Source of the DNA: Macrothele yani
Taxonomy: Eukaryota > Arthropoda > Arachnida > Araneae > Macrothelidae
NCBI GenBank assembly: GCA_039090855.1
Contig: CM077022.1
Coordinates: 76,036,971 to 76,100,970 of the forward strand
Direction: 5' to 3'
DNA length: 64,000 nucleotides
The notes under the pieces are model-generated. The model worked only from the letters and a program-made list of their open reading frames with translations. It was not told where the DNA came from and made no database searches. A program made the position numbers and the translations under genes. Shown here piece after piece: positions 10,233-21,944 of this stretch; within the stretch, counting starts at the first letter, position 1; every line of letters starts with the position of its first letter.

Positions 10233-11732
10233 CAGGGTGTCCCACTCGCTACTGAACCTGGCATTTTTTTAATAATATTAACACCAATGAAGATATTGCA
10301 ACGAAATTTGAAGTGGACTTACCTCATTTCCTGCGAAATGTGATGACATCACAACATGTGCTGGAAGTGGCCACCATTTGCGTCCAGGCAGCATTGAACC
10401 TGGCACTGTCCGCTAGCCAGCCAGAGTGCTCCTTAGTGGCAGACACATTCATAAGTGTGGCGCCACTGAGGAGCAGTCTGCCAGCTAGCCAGACGCACCT
10501 CTCTGCTGCTTTGTTATGCCATTTCGCTGAGCGTATCTACACAATACGGTTGTTGATAGTGAGTGCTTGTGGCTGGTCTCATACATGTGAAAATGTATCA
10601 GTATTATACTCTAGAGGAGCAAGTGTTTATTGTTTGCACTTATTGAAAAACAGAATCGATAAAGTCTTGTCAACAGCAATTCCTGGAGAGGTTTGCAGGC
10701 AGACATCTGCTGAGCAAGTCCACCATTTGGGCATTTTTGAAAAAAATTGGAAACCAAGAAGACTTTATTAGACGACTATGCAGGAGGTCATCCACAAATG
10801 TCCAAGGAAGTAATCCAGAATGTGAAGGGCTGATTACTTGCATCTCCTAAGAAGTCACTTCGCTGAATGTCACAGAAAACAGGGTTGTCCAAAAGCACTT
10901 GTCAACGTGCTGTGAAAAAAGCGAAGCTTCATGTGTACCATATCTCTGTGGTCCATGCACTGAAAGAGCCTGACCATGTGAAATGAGTGACATACTGTCA
11001 ATGGTTTCGGACATTTCTTCTGGAAAATCCGAGCATTCTGGACTACACGTGGTTTCTGGACAAGGCGTGGTTTCACCTGTTCGGATATGTCAATTCTCAA
11101 AATTCCCGTATTTGGACCAGTGAAAATTTCGTGATACATAAAGAACCCCTTCATTCACAGAAAATTGGTGTTTGGTGTGGGATGACCCGGCACCGTAATT
11201 GGTACCATCTTCTTCTATACAACCATCACAACAGCTGCCTATATGGAAATCTTCAACACCTTTGTAAATCAATTGGATGATGAGCTCTCCATTGGATATT
11301 ACCAGCATGATGGAGTGACATCACACACCAGTATGGGCGAAATTTAGTCCTTTTTCGGCGACCGCGTCATTTCGAAGGGTCTATGGCCACCGCGCTTGCC
11401 TGATCTGATGCCTCCTGATTACTTTTTATGGGGATATCTAAAAGGGAGAGTTCACCAAAAGAAATCACAAACCATAGATGCATTGAAAGCAAACTTCACA
11501 GAAGAAATTCACGCAGTGGTGGCGGACGGTACTGGCAAGGACATTCCACAATATGGTGCGCCAGGTTCAATGCTGTCTGGGCGCAAATGGTGGCCACTTC
11601 CAGCACATGTTGTGATGTAATCACATTTCGCATGAAATGAGGTAAGTCCACTTCAAATTTCATTGCAATATTTTCATTGGTGTTAATATTATTTAAAGAA
11701 ATGCCGGGTTCGGTAGCGAGTGGGACACACTG
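10233..11732 (+). mobile_element. Mariner-superfamily element with long terminal inverted repeats
   Basis: A 1500-bp element with TA on both sides (10231-10232, 11733-11734). It starts CAGGGTGTCCCACTCGCTAC; the complement of the right end reads CAGTGTGTCCCACTCGCTAC. The inverted repeat continues for about 175 bp on each side (10233-10409 and 11559-11732), much longer than the usual 25-30 bp. The degenerate transposase reads left to right, and its 3' end overlaps the right inverted repeat. Confidence 0.92.
10593..11620 (+). pseudogene. Mariner-like transposase (DUF4817/HTH + DDE), broken
   Basis: It starts MYQYYTLEEQVFIVCTYW-like, with the Trp codon mutated to TGA. A helix-turn-helix region follows (SCQQQFLERFAGR, then LSKSTIWAFLKK), the arrangement of the arthropod-type transposases annotated with DUF4817. 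The catalytic region shows LDKAWFHLFGYVNSQNSRIW (first Asp), QHDGVTSHT (second Asp) and PDLMPPDYFLWGYLKGRV (third Asp). As read, 35 residues lie between the second and third Asp, with a TAG stop in that stretch. Several further stops and at least one frame change make it non-functional. Confidence 0.85.
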
Positions 11733-11734
11733 TA

Positions 11735-14514
11735 TATACAATAGCACTCTTGCTGTATTCACATACGAATGTGAAATTTAGTGTGGTTACTTTGTAATCA
11801 ACAACTTTTTTTTTTTTAAAGTCAATTTTTATAAATTCAGAAAACTTGTTAGGGGACACTATCTTAAATTTTATTTCCTAGTCGTGTTGCTCCTCATTTG
11901 CAAGCTTATTTCATATTCTTTCAAGTGACCCGAAGTCCATACCACTGGCTTTTATTAGAGCTGAGACACTACTGTGAAATCTTGTCTTAGACAGTAAGGG
12001 GTTTCTGGGCAGTTTTTTTTTTCTTCAAAATTTGGTATCTCCACAATCAGTTGAAAGAAAAGTGTTTCAGTGGAACTTTTTAAGGTTTACAAAGGTTAAA
12101 CTGAATCCATGATTTCAAGGTTCAAGAAACTTTTATTAGTTAATTTAACACAATGATCTAATTCCATCTTTTTGTGGGTAGTCATAACCTGGTGTTTACT
12201 TAGCCTCATAAAATTTAACATTTGACAGTTAAAAACTATTTCAGATGTTGGTGCTAATTGTTGAATATCTAAATGTATCTCAATATTTTAACTGATAAAT
12301 ATCCAAATATCCAATAAAAATCTAAATATGCAGAAATGAATATATATTGCATATTAATTCAAAGTTAAAACCATTGAGCAATGCTTTGTACTTGTCACCA
12401 AAGTCTGCAGTGTTCTTTACCAGCCTTTGGATGAATCATGAGTTAGTTTGTTCATGGTCCTCTAAATTTTCCACCACAGCAATCATGTTCATAGTATATT
12501 GAGGTATCACTAGCATATTATAGCTGTTTATGAGATCTACACATGTTAAGGACTTTTCAGTTATTTAAGTAATAATAAATTTTACTGCTCGTTCTTCTCC
12601 TAATCTTAAAACTATGTAATCAGACATCCTTTTTCTTCTGTCTGCATTCCATTTTATGCTTTATCATAAATGACTTTTTGATTTTTTCCCCAGCAGTCCA
12701 GAAGTAATTATCCTGAGTGAAACATCGATTTTGATATTTATTTTCTGTGTTATCTCACACTTTGATGCCAGTCTGGTATCCGGGATTTTTTTTTTCTTTT
12801 TTGTCTCAGATGACAAAAAAAGAAAAAAAAGTTTGCAATGAACTTTCTCCACATCTTTGTTTGATGCAAGATTTTCTGTCTCTGACATTTTGTTTTCATG
12901 ATCACTATATAATTTGGCACACTATAAAGTTCAGGAATAAAAGGAAATTACGTAAAGTCGAATTTTCGGGTAGCACACCTACCCTTCCTCAGGACTAATG
13001 ATGTGTTCAAAATTGCCATAATTTGACACTTTAAATCAGCCTTGATTTTTAGGATTTCCTCTTTGTCTGCAGCCTGATAGTATAACTTTTTACATGTCTC
13101 TAGTTATTTCATCTCCCATGTAACAAATATGACCAAACTACCTCAGTATGTTCTTATTAACTTTTTACCTAAGAACTTTCCAATTACTGATTCCATTTTT
13201 CTGTATTCCTGATTTACTTGAATGTGTGCTAAATTGCCATGTTAGCCTGAATGCAAACTCTGAAAATTATTCATTGTGCAGTACAAAGAGAGGCTAGAAG
13301 AGGTTTTATAGTTTATAATTGTTTTGAATGCAATTATTAATGACACTGAAAAACAAACTTGATGAGGAATTAGAGAACAGAATCAGCTAATCAGAAAAAG
13401 TTTCTTTAGCTGTAAAACAAATATTTACAGTTAAGGAAGAAGCTGACCCAGAGATCAAAATTAATTGCATGGAATACTGAATGTAACTTGCTCCCTTTTG
13501 CGTTGTTGTGAGGTAAAGAGGCTTTTAGAAGGTTTAGAAAAGCTGTGGGCATGAGTGGTAATAGAAATATTAAGAGAAAATTAGTGGATTCATGGGTGAT
13601 AGTAGTACAAGCATTGGAAGAGAGAGAATTAAAAGTTAATGAAGATACATTGAAATGGTGTGTACATATGCATTGCTTGTGAGATGACAGATTACCTTGA
13701 CAAATGTTATATTGTGTGGTATCCAGCTGCAGAGCAATTACTGGACTTACAATAAGAACGGGCATTAATGATTGCGGAAGCAAAATGTCGGATACAGAAA
13801 TTCTTGCTGTATGAAGAAAGAAGCAGTGGAAGTGTGTTACAAATAAGCATTTTTTTAAGTCATCTGTGCCAGCAACTTGCATACACGTTTACCAAATACT
13901 CTACACCATTTATATATTGCAACATATATGACTCGTGTAAGTCTAAAATCTCCTTTAGTGGCGTAGATACAAACGCTCAATTTAAGGGGAGCTTTCACAT
14001 TCTGCTGGGATGCTTCATCTGGAATTAATTCTTAAAACCTAGAATGTCACACACAATGCTGAAACAATTAAGAATGAATTGTCAGACAATGCTGAAATAA
14101 TTCAAAATGAATTGTCACAGACAACACTGAAACAATTAATTCTGAATTTTTCAACTTTGTCTGTGACTGCCCTAAGCTCTGAAAATTAAGCCCAGATGCA
14201 GCTTCCCAGTGGAGTGTGATAGCTTGGGGTATATTGAGTGTTTGTATTTATGCCATTAAAAAGATTTTAGACTTACGTGAGTCGTATGTTATAATATTGC
14301 GTACACATTGTATTAGTGTACAAATCTGAGATGATGATTATCCAAAATACCTGAACTCATTTAAATGTTCTTACATGTGGCCTTAAAAAGTTTTGTGTTT
14401 TGATTGCATTTAGATATCAGTGTCATGTTCTAAGTGTTGTTATAGCGTATATTGTATTTCAACTATATTCTTGATTGTATTCTGGCATTTCTTTATCTCC
14501 TTTTTGAATTTTAG
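11735..14514. other. No gene recognised before the first host exon seen
   Basis: AT-rich, intron-like sequence. No exon matching the expected upstream EF-hand part of USP32 was found. Around 13740-13840 a stretch is weakly similar (opposite strand) to the LINE scrap at 5330-5940. Short C- and T-rich tracts occur near 12780-12830. Confidence 0.5.
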
Positions 14515-14583
14515 CATTTCTTGTCAGATGAAGAAGTCGGTGAAGTATGTCGAGAAATTTTAGCCAGCCATGACTCAAAAATG
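14515..14583 (+). CDS. USP32: USP32-like exon A (EF-hand region)
   Basis: The acceptor TTTTGAATTTTAG ends at 14514 and the donor ATG|GTTTGT follows 14583. The exon is 69 nt, phase 0 at both ends, reading HFLSDEEVGEVCREIL then ASHDSKM. This matches the USP32 segment just before the last EF-hand-like motif (vertebrate form: SDIVEGILNAHDTTKM). It joins directly to the exon at 16406. The upstream exon was not found within the window. Confidence 0.82.
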
Positions 14584-15710
14584 GTTTGTAATATACTTTA
14601 TTGTATTTTATATGAATTCATATGTAATATTTATTTTGGTTGATTCAGCATCATGGTATTTTGAAACATACTTTAAAAAAAACGAAACTATGATAGTATT
14701 ACCATTACTATTTCTGCCTATGTGCCCTGTTTCTAAAAGATTTACAAAATTATTTTTTGTGACTGATGTCACAGAATGCTATGGGTTATCAACATTAAGT
14801 TTGGTTTTTAATTTCCAAATTTCTCACTAAGGACTTGGAAGCCTGCAAATTTCAAATATTAGTTCTAGTTTTAAAATACTGACATCTGTAGCTTGTGCCA
14901 TGTGGGAATTCTAGAGACTTGAATTTTATTATTACCATATATGTACTTGTGTGTAAGCCAAAAGTTTTTTTTTTTTTTGGAAGAAATCCTGCTGTTAACG
15001 TGGGGATGACTTATATGTGGGTCAGTAAAAAATAGGGCTGGACTTCCGAAGTGCTACATGAATTCTCTTGATGCTTTTGCTAGCGGGGTTTTTCACATTT
15101 CAGACTATGGCACTATGCCCCCCACTTTTTCCGTGGGGGGAGCACAGCTATGAATAATAACTGGTAACTGCCAGGTACGATTATTCCGCTTTCAAGATAT
15201 TGTAGAGAAATAGCATTCCTATTGTTACTTCTGCAGAGCAGAAAAAGCACAATTTGTTTAACAAAAGATCATACCAGTTCTCTTCAATCCCTTCAGGTGG
15301 ACACTTACCCATGTGTGTGTTGTGTGTGAGTGAGTGCATGTGTGCCTTTGCAGTTAATGTCATTGGCACTGCTGCCAAAAGTTATCTGCCCTTTTCCCAG
15401 CCACTGAAGGAACCTTTACTCCACAGGAAGCTTAGTGACCCAACACCCATTATATGTCTAGTTGCATGAAAATGGAGAATTGTTGTTGGAGGGTTGGAGG
15501 AGAAAAAAATAAATAAATTGTTCTATTCTTATTTAAAAAAAAAATGAGGGGGGGCATTAGTTACCCAACCACCATTTGTATTGAGTTGAAAGTGAATGGA
15601 GAATTGTTACCTGTTCTCCATCCAATAAAACTATGATCGCCTATTCTGTGACCATCTGGAGGAAAGGTTGCAGTATTTACTTTGCTAACCCCTACATTTA
15701 ATGCTATTTC
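14584..15710. other. First visible intron, left part: no feature seen
   Basis: AT-rich intron sequence with a T10 run near 14970. No coding or RNA signal recognised. Confidence 0.6.
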
Positions 15711-15722
15711 AAAACTTAGAAA

Positions 15723-15949
15723 GGCCGCCCCGGTGGCGCAGTGGTCTAAGCGATGGCCTCTGATCATTCGTCCTAACGGGGTCCGGGTTCGAATCCCGGT
15801 GAGGCATGGATGTTGTGTTTGTCTTACGGCACTGGCTCTCTCCCTTCCCTGGAACCAGTGACCCTAAATTAGGGACGGGCGACTGCTTATAGCCCATTGA
15901 GTTGCTCACTGTGGTCGTTAAACCTCCAATAAAAAAAAACAACAACAAA
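15723..15949 (+). mobile_element. tRNA-derived SINE, copy 1
   Basis: A tRNA-like head of about 85 bp begins GGCCGCCCCGGTGGCGCAGT and holds a pol III A box (TGGCGCAGTGG) and a perfect B box (GGTTCGAATCC). An unrelated body follows and the copy ends in CCAATAAAA plus an A-rich tail. A 12-bp target duplication AAAACTTAGAAA flanks it (15711-15722 and 15950-15961), showing LINE-machinery insertion. The head has room for a long variable arm, as in class II tRNAs; the parent tRNA is not certain. It lies in the first visible USP32 intron. Confidence 0.93.
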
Positions 15950-16405
15950 AAAACTTAGAAATTCATTATGTGTTTATATATTTTTCATGAGCATTACAAC
16001 CTTCAGCTGTTCAAATCCAAGGCCTGTAAACTACCCTGAGCAGTTCCACATTATAAAATAGAAGAAATGTAAGATGCTACATTTTGTAGGTTTTCTTTTC
16101 GTGACCGATTTGAAAACAAAGTGCTAATGGTGTCATTCAGCGACTCCATGTGGTAACTCTTATGGTATGTACTTGTATACTTGAAAACAAAGTGTTGATC
16201 AGTGGATTGAAATCCTTCCATGGCTTGGGTTTTGGAGTTTGCTTTATTAAACCTTGTATTATAACTTACAAAAAGAAAATTATAACTTAAAAAAAGAAAA
16301 GCTAGTTATTTCATGTTATTTTATTATTTCCATTTGTAGGTTTTAAATATGGTCAGTTATGTAAAAAGATAGCTTAAGCTTTTTGTTCTTCTGTTCTTTT
16401 TACAG

Positions 16406-16489
16406 CCAGGATCTCTTACTCTAGATGAATATCTGGTGTGGACAGTAGGACAGAGCCTTCCTCTAGAACTGCTAAATTTATTATTTCAG
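16406..16489 (+). CDS. USP32: USP32-like exon B (EF-hand region)
   Basis: The acceptor TTCTTTTTACAG ends at 16405 and the donor CAG|GTAAAG follows 16489. The exon is 84 nt, phase 0 at both ends, encoding PGSLTLDEYLVWTVGQ then SLPLELLNLLFQ. The spacing of LTLDEYLVW and the final FLNLLFQ-like helix match the USP32 N-terminal region, where LLFQ is followed by VCH at the next exon boundary, exactly as at 31511. A clean donor and the reading-frame continuity make this one of the best-supported exons. Confidence 0.9.
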
Positions 16490-16635
16490 GTAAAGTTTTT
16501 TTTTGTGACTTTGATATTTTTTATCTAACAGTTCAGCAGTTCTTATGTACACCATCAGTATCGCACAGATCATATTAGTTTCATTTTTTTTAAATACATA
16601 ATTCTGCAGTTTTTGTGCGGTAAACTTTCTACCTT

Positions 16636-16637
<2 letters not shown>

Positions 16638-16671
<34 letters not shown>
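16638..16671. repeat. (GA)n microsatellite
   Basis: Seventeen GA units shortly downstream of the exon ending at 16489. Confidence 0.97.
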
Positions 16672-16675
<4 letters not shown>

Positions 16676-18159
16676 AGTACATTCTGCTGAACTGCCACAA
16701 ATGCAGGTACAAATAATGTATGGGAAAATTGGAACTACCTTTATATTTTTATTTTTCATCAGTATCATTAAGCTGTTCTCTGAGATTCAGAAGTTAGCTC
16801 ATCAAAGAAAAATACTCCTCTAAATTATAAGTGCTGCAGATGTTAAATTCTGCTTTCTTTTGATATAGCAACTGTCTCTCTATGAAGCAATCTTGGTACA
16901 CAACCTGCATTTCACATACATTCTTTACATTTCTCACCATGATTTTTTGTACTTCATGGTACTTATATTAATCTCTTCTAGAAATTCTCGAGTCTGACAG
17001 TCCCATGAATTATTTAACCTTTCTTTAACTTTGTTTTCTTGTTAGGTGGGTTGAATGAGTCTCCTTAATTATCACCACTTCATTCATTCCTCTCCATTGC
17101 AGTCCAACCACTTCAAAATGCTCATCTCCACCTTACTGATGACATTTTGTTTCACATTACATGTCTGCAAAATATCATATTCCACACATGATCAGGACAA
17201 GTATTGTCATAAATCTTAACCATCAGTAATGCATCTTTTTAGCATACAAACAACTTTTGTGTCATTTCTTACATTCCCAAGTTTTTCACTACCAGAGCAG
17301 TTACTTTGTTGTATATCCATTCTGCAACATTTTGACTACCAGTCCTGAGAAATCCTCCTAAAACAGCAGCGACTTTTAAAGCTGAATTCATTTGCATGCC
17401 GATTTCACAATTTAATCTGTTCTCATTGTCAAACTTGCATTTTAAATACACATTCATTCAGTTGGTCCTGCTGTGTACCATTCAGACTGATCTTTCATCT
17501 AGTTCTAATGGTAAATACCTTGGTGAAAAATCATGACTATTTATTCTAAGTTTGAATTTCATACACACCTCATTCATATTGGGGCTACAAGATCTAAAGC
17601 TCATTTTTGCTCTCAGACAACAGAGCTTGTAAGATCAGCAGATACCAATCTCAATAAACAGAAATCTCCAAGACTTCAACTAGTACTGTTTATTATGGCA
17701 TCATGTATGCATGCATCCATAAATATGTTGAACAGCCAGTGAGACATTACAAAACAACCCCTAACTCGTGCACCAATAGAAAACCAAAGTAGGTAACCAA
17801 CATTCACTTACATTCCATGGTATACTTGCCAGCATGCATAGCTGATGCACACCCCCTAGTACACTTATCCCATAACTCTTCAAAACCCTTCACAGAAGCA
17901 TGTTGTTCACTGTAGCTTATGCTTTCTCAAAATTGACAAACACAGCAAGAATATTCTTTCCATGGGGACAAGTGTTCCAAATATATAATGCAAAGATTTG
18001 GTGTGTGCAGACCATACCAGGAATAAAACTGCTCTGTACGTCCCATACATTCTTTGACATCAAGCCCCCCATACCTTATCAGTGGTGACTTTTCCAAATA
18101 CAGTCAAACCCATTTATATCATAATTTAAGGGGACAGTTGTAATTGTTTGATACATGGA

Positions 18160-20500
18160 CCAGACCTGCCAGGTTTTACGGTTTAACCGTAAAATTTATG
18201 GAAATGTGACTTGTTTTACGGTTTTACTGGCGAAATGTTAACTTTACGAATTTGGCGATTCTCCGAGATTTTTTTCTTTTTCTGATGATTTTGCACCCAC
18301 TATTAAAACTTTTTTTTTTTTTAAACTTAATCCATTCAAAGTAAAGTGCCGATGTAAGTTACGAATAAGTTTTTAGTTACATGTGTTTATTTGGGAACAT
18401 TTTGCTGCAGTTTTCCCACGTTTTAGGTTATTGTTTTGCCTTTTTTTAACACTAGAACACCAACCAGCTAGGCTTATTTAACCTTCCGTTTGGTTCTCTT
18501 TCTCTCTTGTGCACGCTGTTTCCCCCCCCCCCTCTTTCTTTTCAGATCATGCATTGTTTATCTCCCAAGTCGCAACTTCTCAGAAGGCCAGCGTGGGGTG
18601 TGTCCGTGTTGGAGCAGGAGTCTTTTATCTTTATCCCTCCCAGTTCGAAATGCTATCTCAGAATGTAGTTATCGTAAAAAAAAAAATTCAAATGGATTTT
18701 AAATCTGTGGAATTGTTAAACCCAGATCGATACCCAACATGACGAAATTAAGCAAAAACTGCCAGTTTTGTGAAATTAAAAATGCATTGGGGCATGCATG
18801 GTTTCGTAACTTCTTCTCTGGCAATAAATTTGACCTAACGAAAGAATGCTACTATAAGATGAAGTTAAAAAAAAAAAGTAAGTCCAATGTTCATTCGAGC
18901 CAGTGCTGCTCCAGCAATGATTTATTTTGCTGGTCCGTTAGTCAGTAAGTTTTCTACACTTTCGCTTTCCAACCATGCTTTGTTCCTCGCTCCGTAACGT
19001 TCATAAAAATGTCTTGGCTTGATTCAATGAAATTAATATGTTGGGGTGCATACTAATTCATCTATTCTTCCGCCCTTTTTGCTTGATGACTTGCATAAAA
19101 TCAAAGCATGATTGTGATGAAGTTTGGGCATGCTGTTCAGCACCCATAGTGGACCTATCCTATTGAAAATGGTTGCTATCAGCATTCACGGGGACAGTGT
19201 AGTAGCACATGCGCGAGATTTGTTCGCTCGCATTTCAGAATTTTAGCACTATATCTTCCGTGGAAATTGACCGATTTGGATAGAATTTTTAATTATAAAA
19301 CGACGCGTGTGTGGCAGCTTTTTAATTTAGAAATTACCGGGCACAAAAAATGTTCTATAATAAAGCAAAAACACGCAAAATATCAATTAATTCATGCTAA
19401 GGGATTCGTAAAGAAAACAGTAAAGTATCGGGGAGAACACTGTTGCTTTTGCAAACCCACACTTTTTGTAGGTATGAAATTTTGGGCTTTTAGTAAACAA
19501 CTCTGAATTTTAAAATATCCGGATTTTGACAGCACGAGTTTAATCTAGGGAGGAAGTGGATTTTTTTTTTTTTTTATCTGTTTGAAAAAAAAAAGCGCGA
19601 TTGGCGTTGTAACTTCTATCAAACCGAATTGTGTGATATTTAGAGATTTTCATTTTCTAAAACAGAATACGTGTATTCTACATTTTGTCATGTTAGGCCA
19701 TTTTTTTTTTTTTTTTTTGCAGAGACATAAGATCGGAGTTAAAATCCCGGTTCAAACGATTTATGCCGTGGTTACGCCGCCACAAAGGGAGCAGGAGACG
19801 AGATGGGGAGGATGTCACTGACGAAGTGGCTGTATCGTTCCCGGTTACGCCTGTTGTAAAAGACAGTTGGTTTTGTTCCGGCAAAACACATTGTGTTAGT
19901 TTACTGCAGGAGAGGGGTTGGTTCAGACGTTGATGGTCCCAGATTGTTTTTAAAAGGAATGACTAGAGAAGCTCTATTCGGTAAGATGAAGGGAGGGGGG
20001 GCAGGAAGAGAAGACAGAACTATAAAATCAGTGCCATTTGGAAGTATAACGGATGCCGCTAAAGGGATCGGATTTAGGAAACGACAAGGCATCGATCCGC
20101 CTGTGAGGAATGATGGGGAGGGAGGGGACGAACTCAAGGGAATGACATTCGTAACTAAAACCTAAACCTTTGTTTCTAGATGAAAGAACCTTTCAGTTGC
20201 TCTCTGCTTTCCTAGCTGACCATCTCGAATCGGATAACTCTGTAATCGGTATTTTTTCCTCTACTATAGCAGTTTTTACTTACATTTTTTTCCCCGAGTG
20301 GTAATAAATTCAGTATTAGTGATTTGCTATGAGCAGCAACGTAAAAGGGGGAAAAAAGTACTATAAAATATTCCGTGATTCGTATTCTGCGGAATTCCCG
20401 TGTATTGCGAAATCTTCAAGAAAGGAAAATATGCGTTTCGCGCTATGTGCCGATACTTGCCAGCATGCATAGACACCATGCTGAACTTTTTACTCGTTCA
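18160..20500 (+). mobile_element. Unassigned insert with TTTTACGG motifs and a BED-like remnant
   Basis: Sequence unlike the surrounding Tigger element. It begins near CTGCCAGGTTTTACGGTTTA and repeats TTTTACGG/CCGTAAAA several times in the first 100 bp, like a subterminal motif array. The open frame 18739-18948 reads MTKLSKNCQFCEIKNALGH then AWFRNFFSGNKFDLTKECYY, a layout like the N-terminus of BED-finger proteins (compare 59990-60202), but the second zinc-ligand pair is not clear. The right end could not be fixed and no target duplication was found. It also holds runs of T and C. Confidence 0.4.
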
Positions 20501-20730
20501 TCAGAAAAGAAATCAGTTAATTTTTTCTGCTTTTTTATACTTGATGCAAGCATTAGTATGCTGTTTTTTTACCTATTGAATTTAATTAAGCAAGCTACAA
20601 CCATCAGCAGCTGAACAGTACCAGTCTTAAGACTTGAACAGTAAGCACTTTTATTGTCAGGAATGGTTTTGATTCTGCACAGGTGTCCTCATTGTGGTCT
20701 CCCCATTTGTCCTTGTTACATCAGTATCAG

Positions 20731-20965
20731 GCCGCCCCGGTGGCGCAGTGGTCTAAGCGATGGCCTCTGATCATTCGTCCGAACGGGGTCCGGGTTTGAA
20801 TCCCGGTGAGGCATGGATGTTGTGTTTGTCTTACGGCACTGGCTCTCTCCCTTCCCTGGAACCAGTGACCCTAAATTAGGGACGGGCGACTGCTTATAGT
20901 CCATTAAGTTGCTCACGGTGGTCGTTAAACCTCCAATAAAAAAAAAAAAAAAAAAAAAAAACCAA
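20731..20965 (+). mobile_element. tRNA-derived SINE, copy 2
   Basis: Same family and orientation as 15723-15949, differing at a few positions (for example CGTCCGAACG for CGTCCTAACG and GGTTTGAATCC in the B box). The A tail is longer (about 24 A). Flanking duplication CAGTATCAG at 20722-20730 and 20966-20974. It is inserted in the Tigger-like element. Confidence 0.93.
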
Positions 20966-21117
20966 CAGTATCAGTCCTTTCAGCTGCAATTTCAGCTTCT
21001 TTATCTGCTTTCAGAAAAAATGCACGCTGTTAATCTTCAGGCACAGCCCCCATCAATAGCACATAAATCTTTATCAGACTCTGCAGAGATAAGTATCCAA
21101 GGTTTCACCACTTCTTA

Positions 21118-21940
21118 AGCTCTCCATTGTCAAAAAATCCAGCATGCTGGAAGCAATTTCTTATGTCCTTAAAAACATTCTTCCAAGCTTTGCTTATCAT
21201 TTCTATTGCAAATTTAAGTCCATTTTTGACTCTGCATTCTAGTGCAAGTTTGTGAGGAGTTTTTCCATTATGATATTTTGATAATCACATTTTAAAGCAT
21301 GAAAGACATTTTGGCCTAAAGGTTGGACTACAGATGTTGTATTTGGTGGCACACATTGTAGTTCAATATTTCACATTTTTAAACCACAGTGATGTGCAGA
21401 ATAGTTAGTTATCTATAAAAGCAAATACTGCACCCTTATTTTGTTTAATTTTATCTCAGTTTCTCGAAAAGCCAATTCGAAAATAATTCTGTATGTCCAA
21501 ACCTTCCTGTTAAATGCAGCAGTCACTGGTAGCATAAGACAGTTCTTACAGCATCTTGGAAATTTGTTTTGCCAATGACTAAAAGCTTCATTTTTACAGA
21601 ACCCATCCATATTGGTAGCAAGTAACACTGTAATTCAAACTTTACTGAGCTTTCAGACATGACACTTATTGTTATGAAAAGGTAGTGTTTTGCTTGAAAA
21701 TAGCTGCCAAAACAAGCCATTCTCATCCACATTGTAAATATTGTGGACTGGATACCATGATTGTATGCCAGCCCAATTTTGTTGCTACCATTTTTAACAT
21801 TTTCAACTTGACATTTCTAGATGCTAATTTTCTGAGGATGTCATGATGATCTTTAAACAGTTGCAACCTCCCGGTACTTGCACTAAAATCCTACTTACAA
21901 AATCCTTTAAAGACTGATTACAATTTCTGAAATCCACAAA
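21118..21940 (-). pseudogene. Tigger/jerky-type transposase, DDE region, broken
   Basis: Read on the minus strand across several frames: a segment like the 'YNxDExGLFW' motif (MWMRMACFGSYFQAKH), then LLPIWMGSVKMKLLVIGKTN, then an NRKVWTYRIIFE block, and finally a block equivalent to PPNTTSVxQPLxQ with a trailing 'SKAWKNVFKDIRNCFQHAGF'. This order is that of pogo/Tigger transposases, relatives of the CENP-B and jerky proteins. Frame changes and stops show it is long dead. The N-terminal CENPB-type DNA-binding part was not located. The minus orientation agrees with the element ends. Confidence 0.8.
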
Positions 21941-21944
21941 TCGC

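Noticed and set aside
13406..13882. 158-codon minus-strand frame
   Set aside because: No family, low-complexity hydrophobic composition; probably the antisense of a decayed LINE-like segment.
15723..15807. tRNA gene
   Set aside because: The A and B boxes belong to a SINE head: body, A tail and target duplication follow, and a second copy exists.
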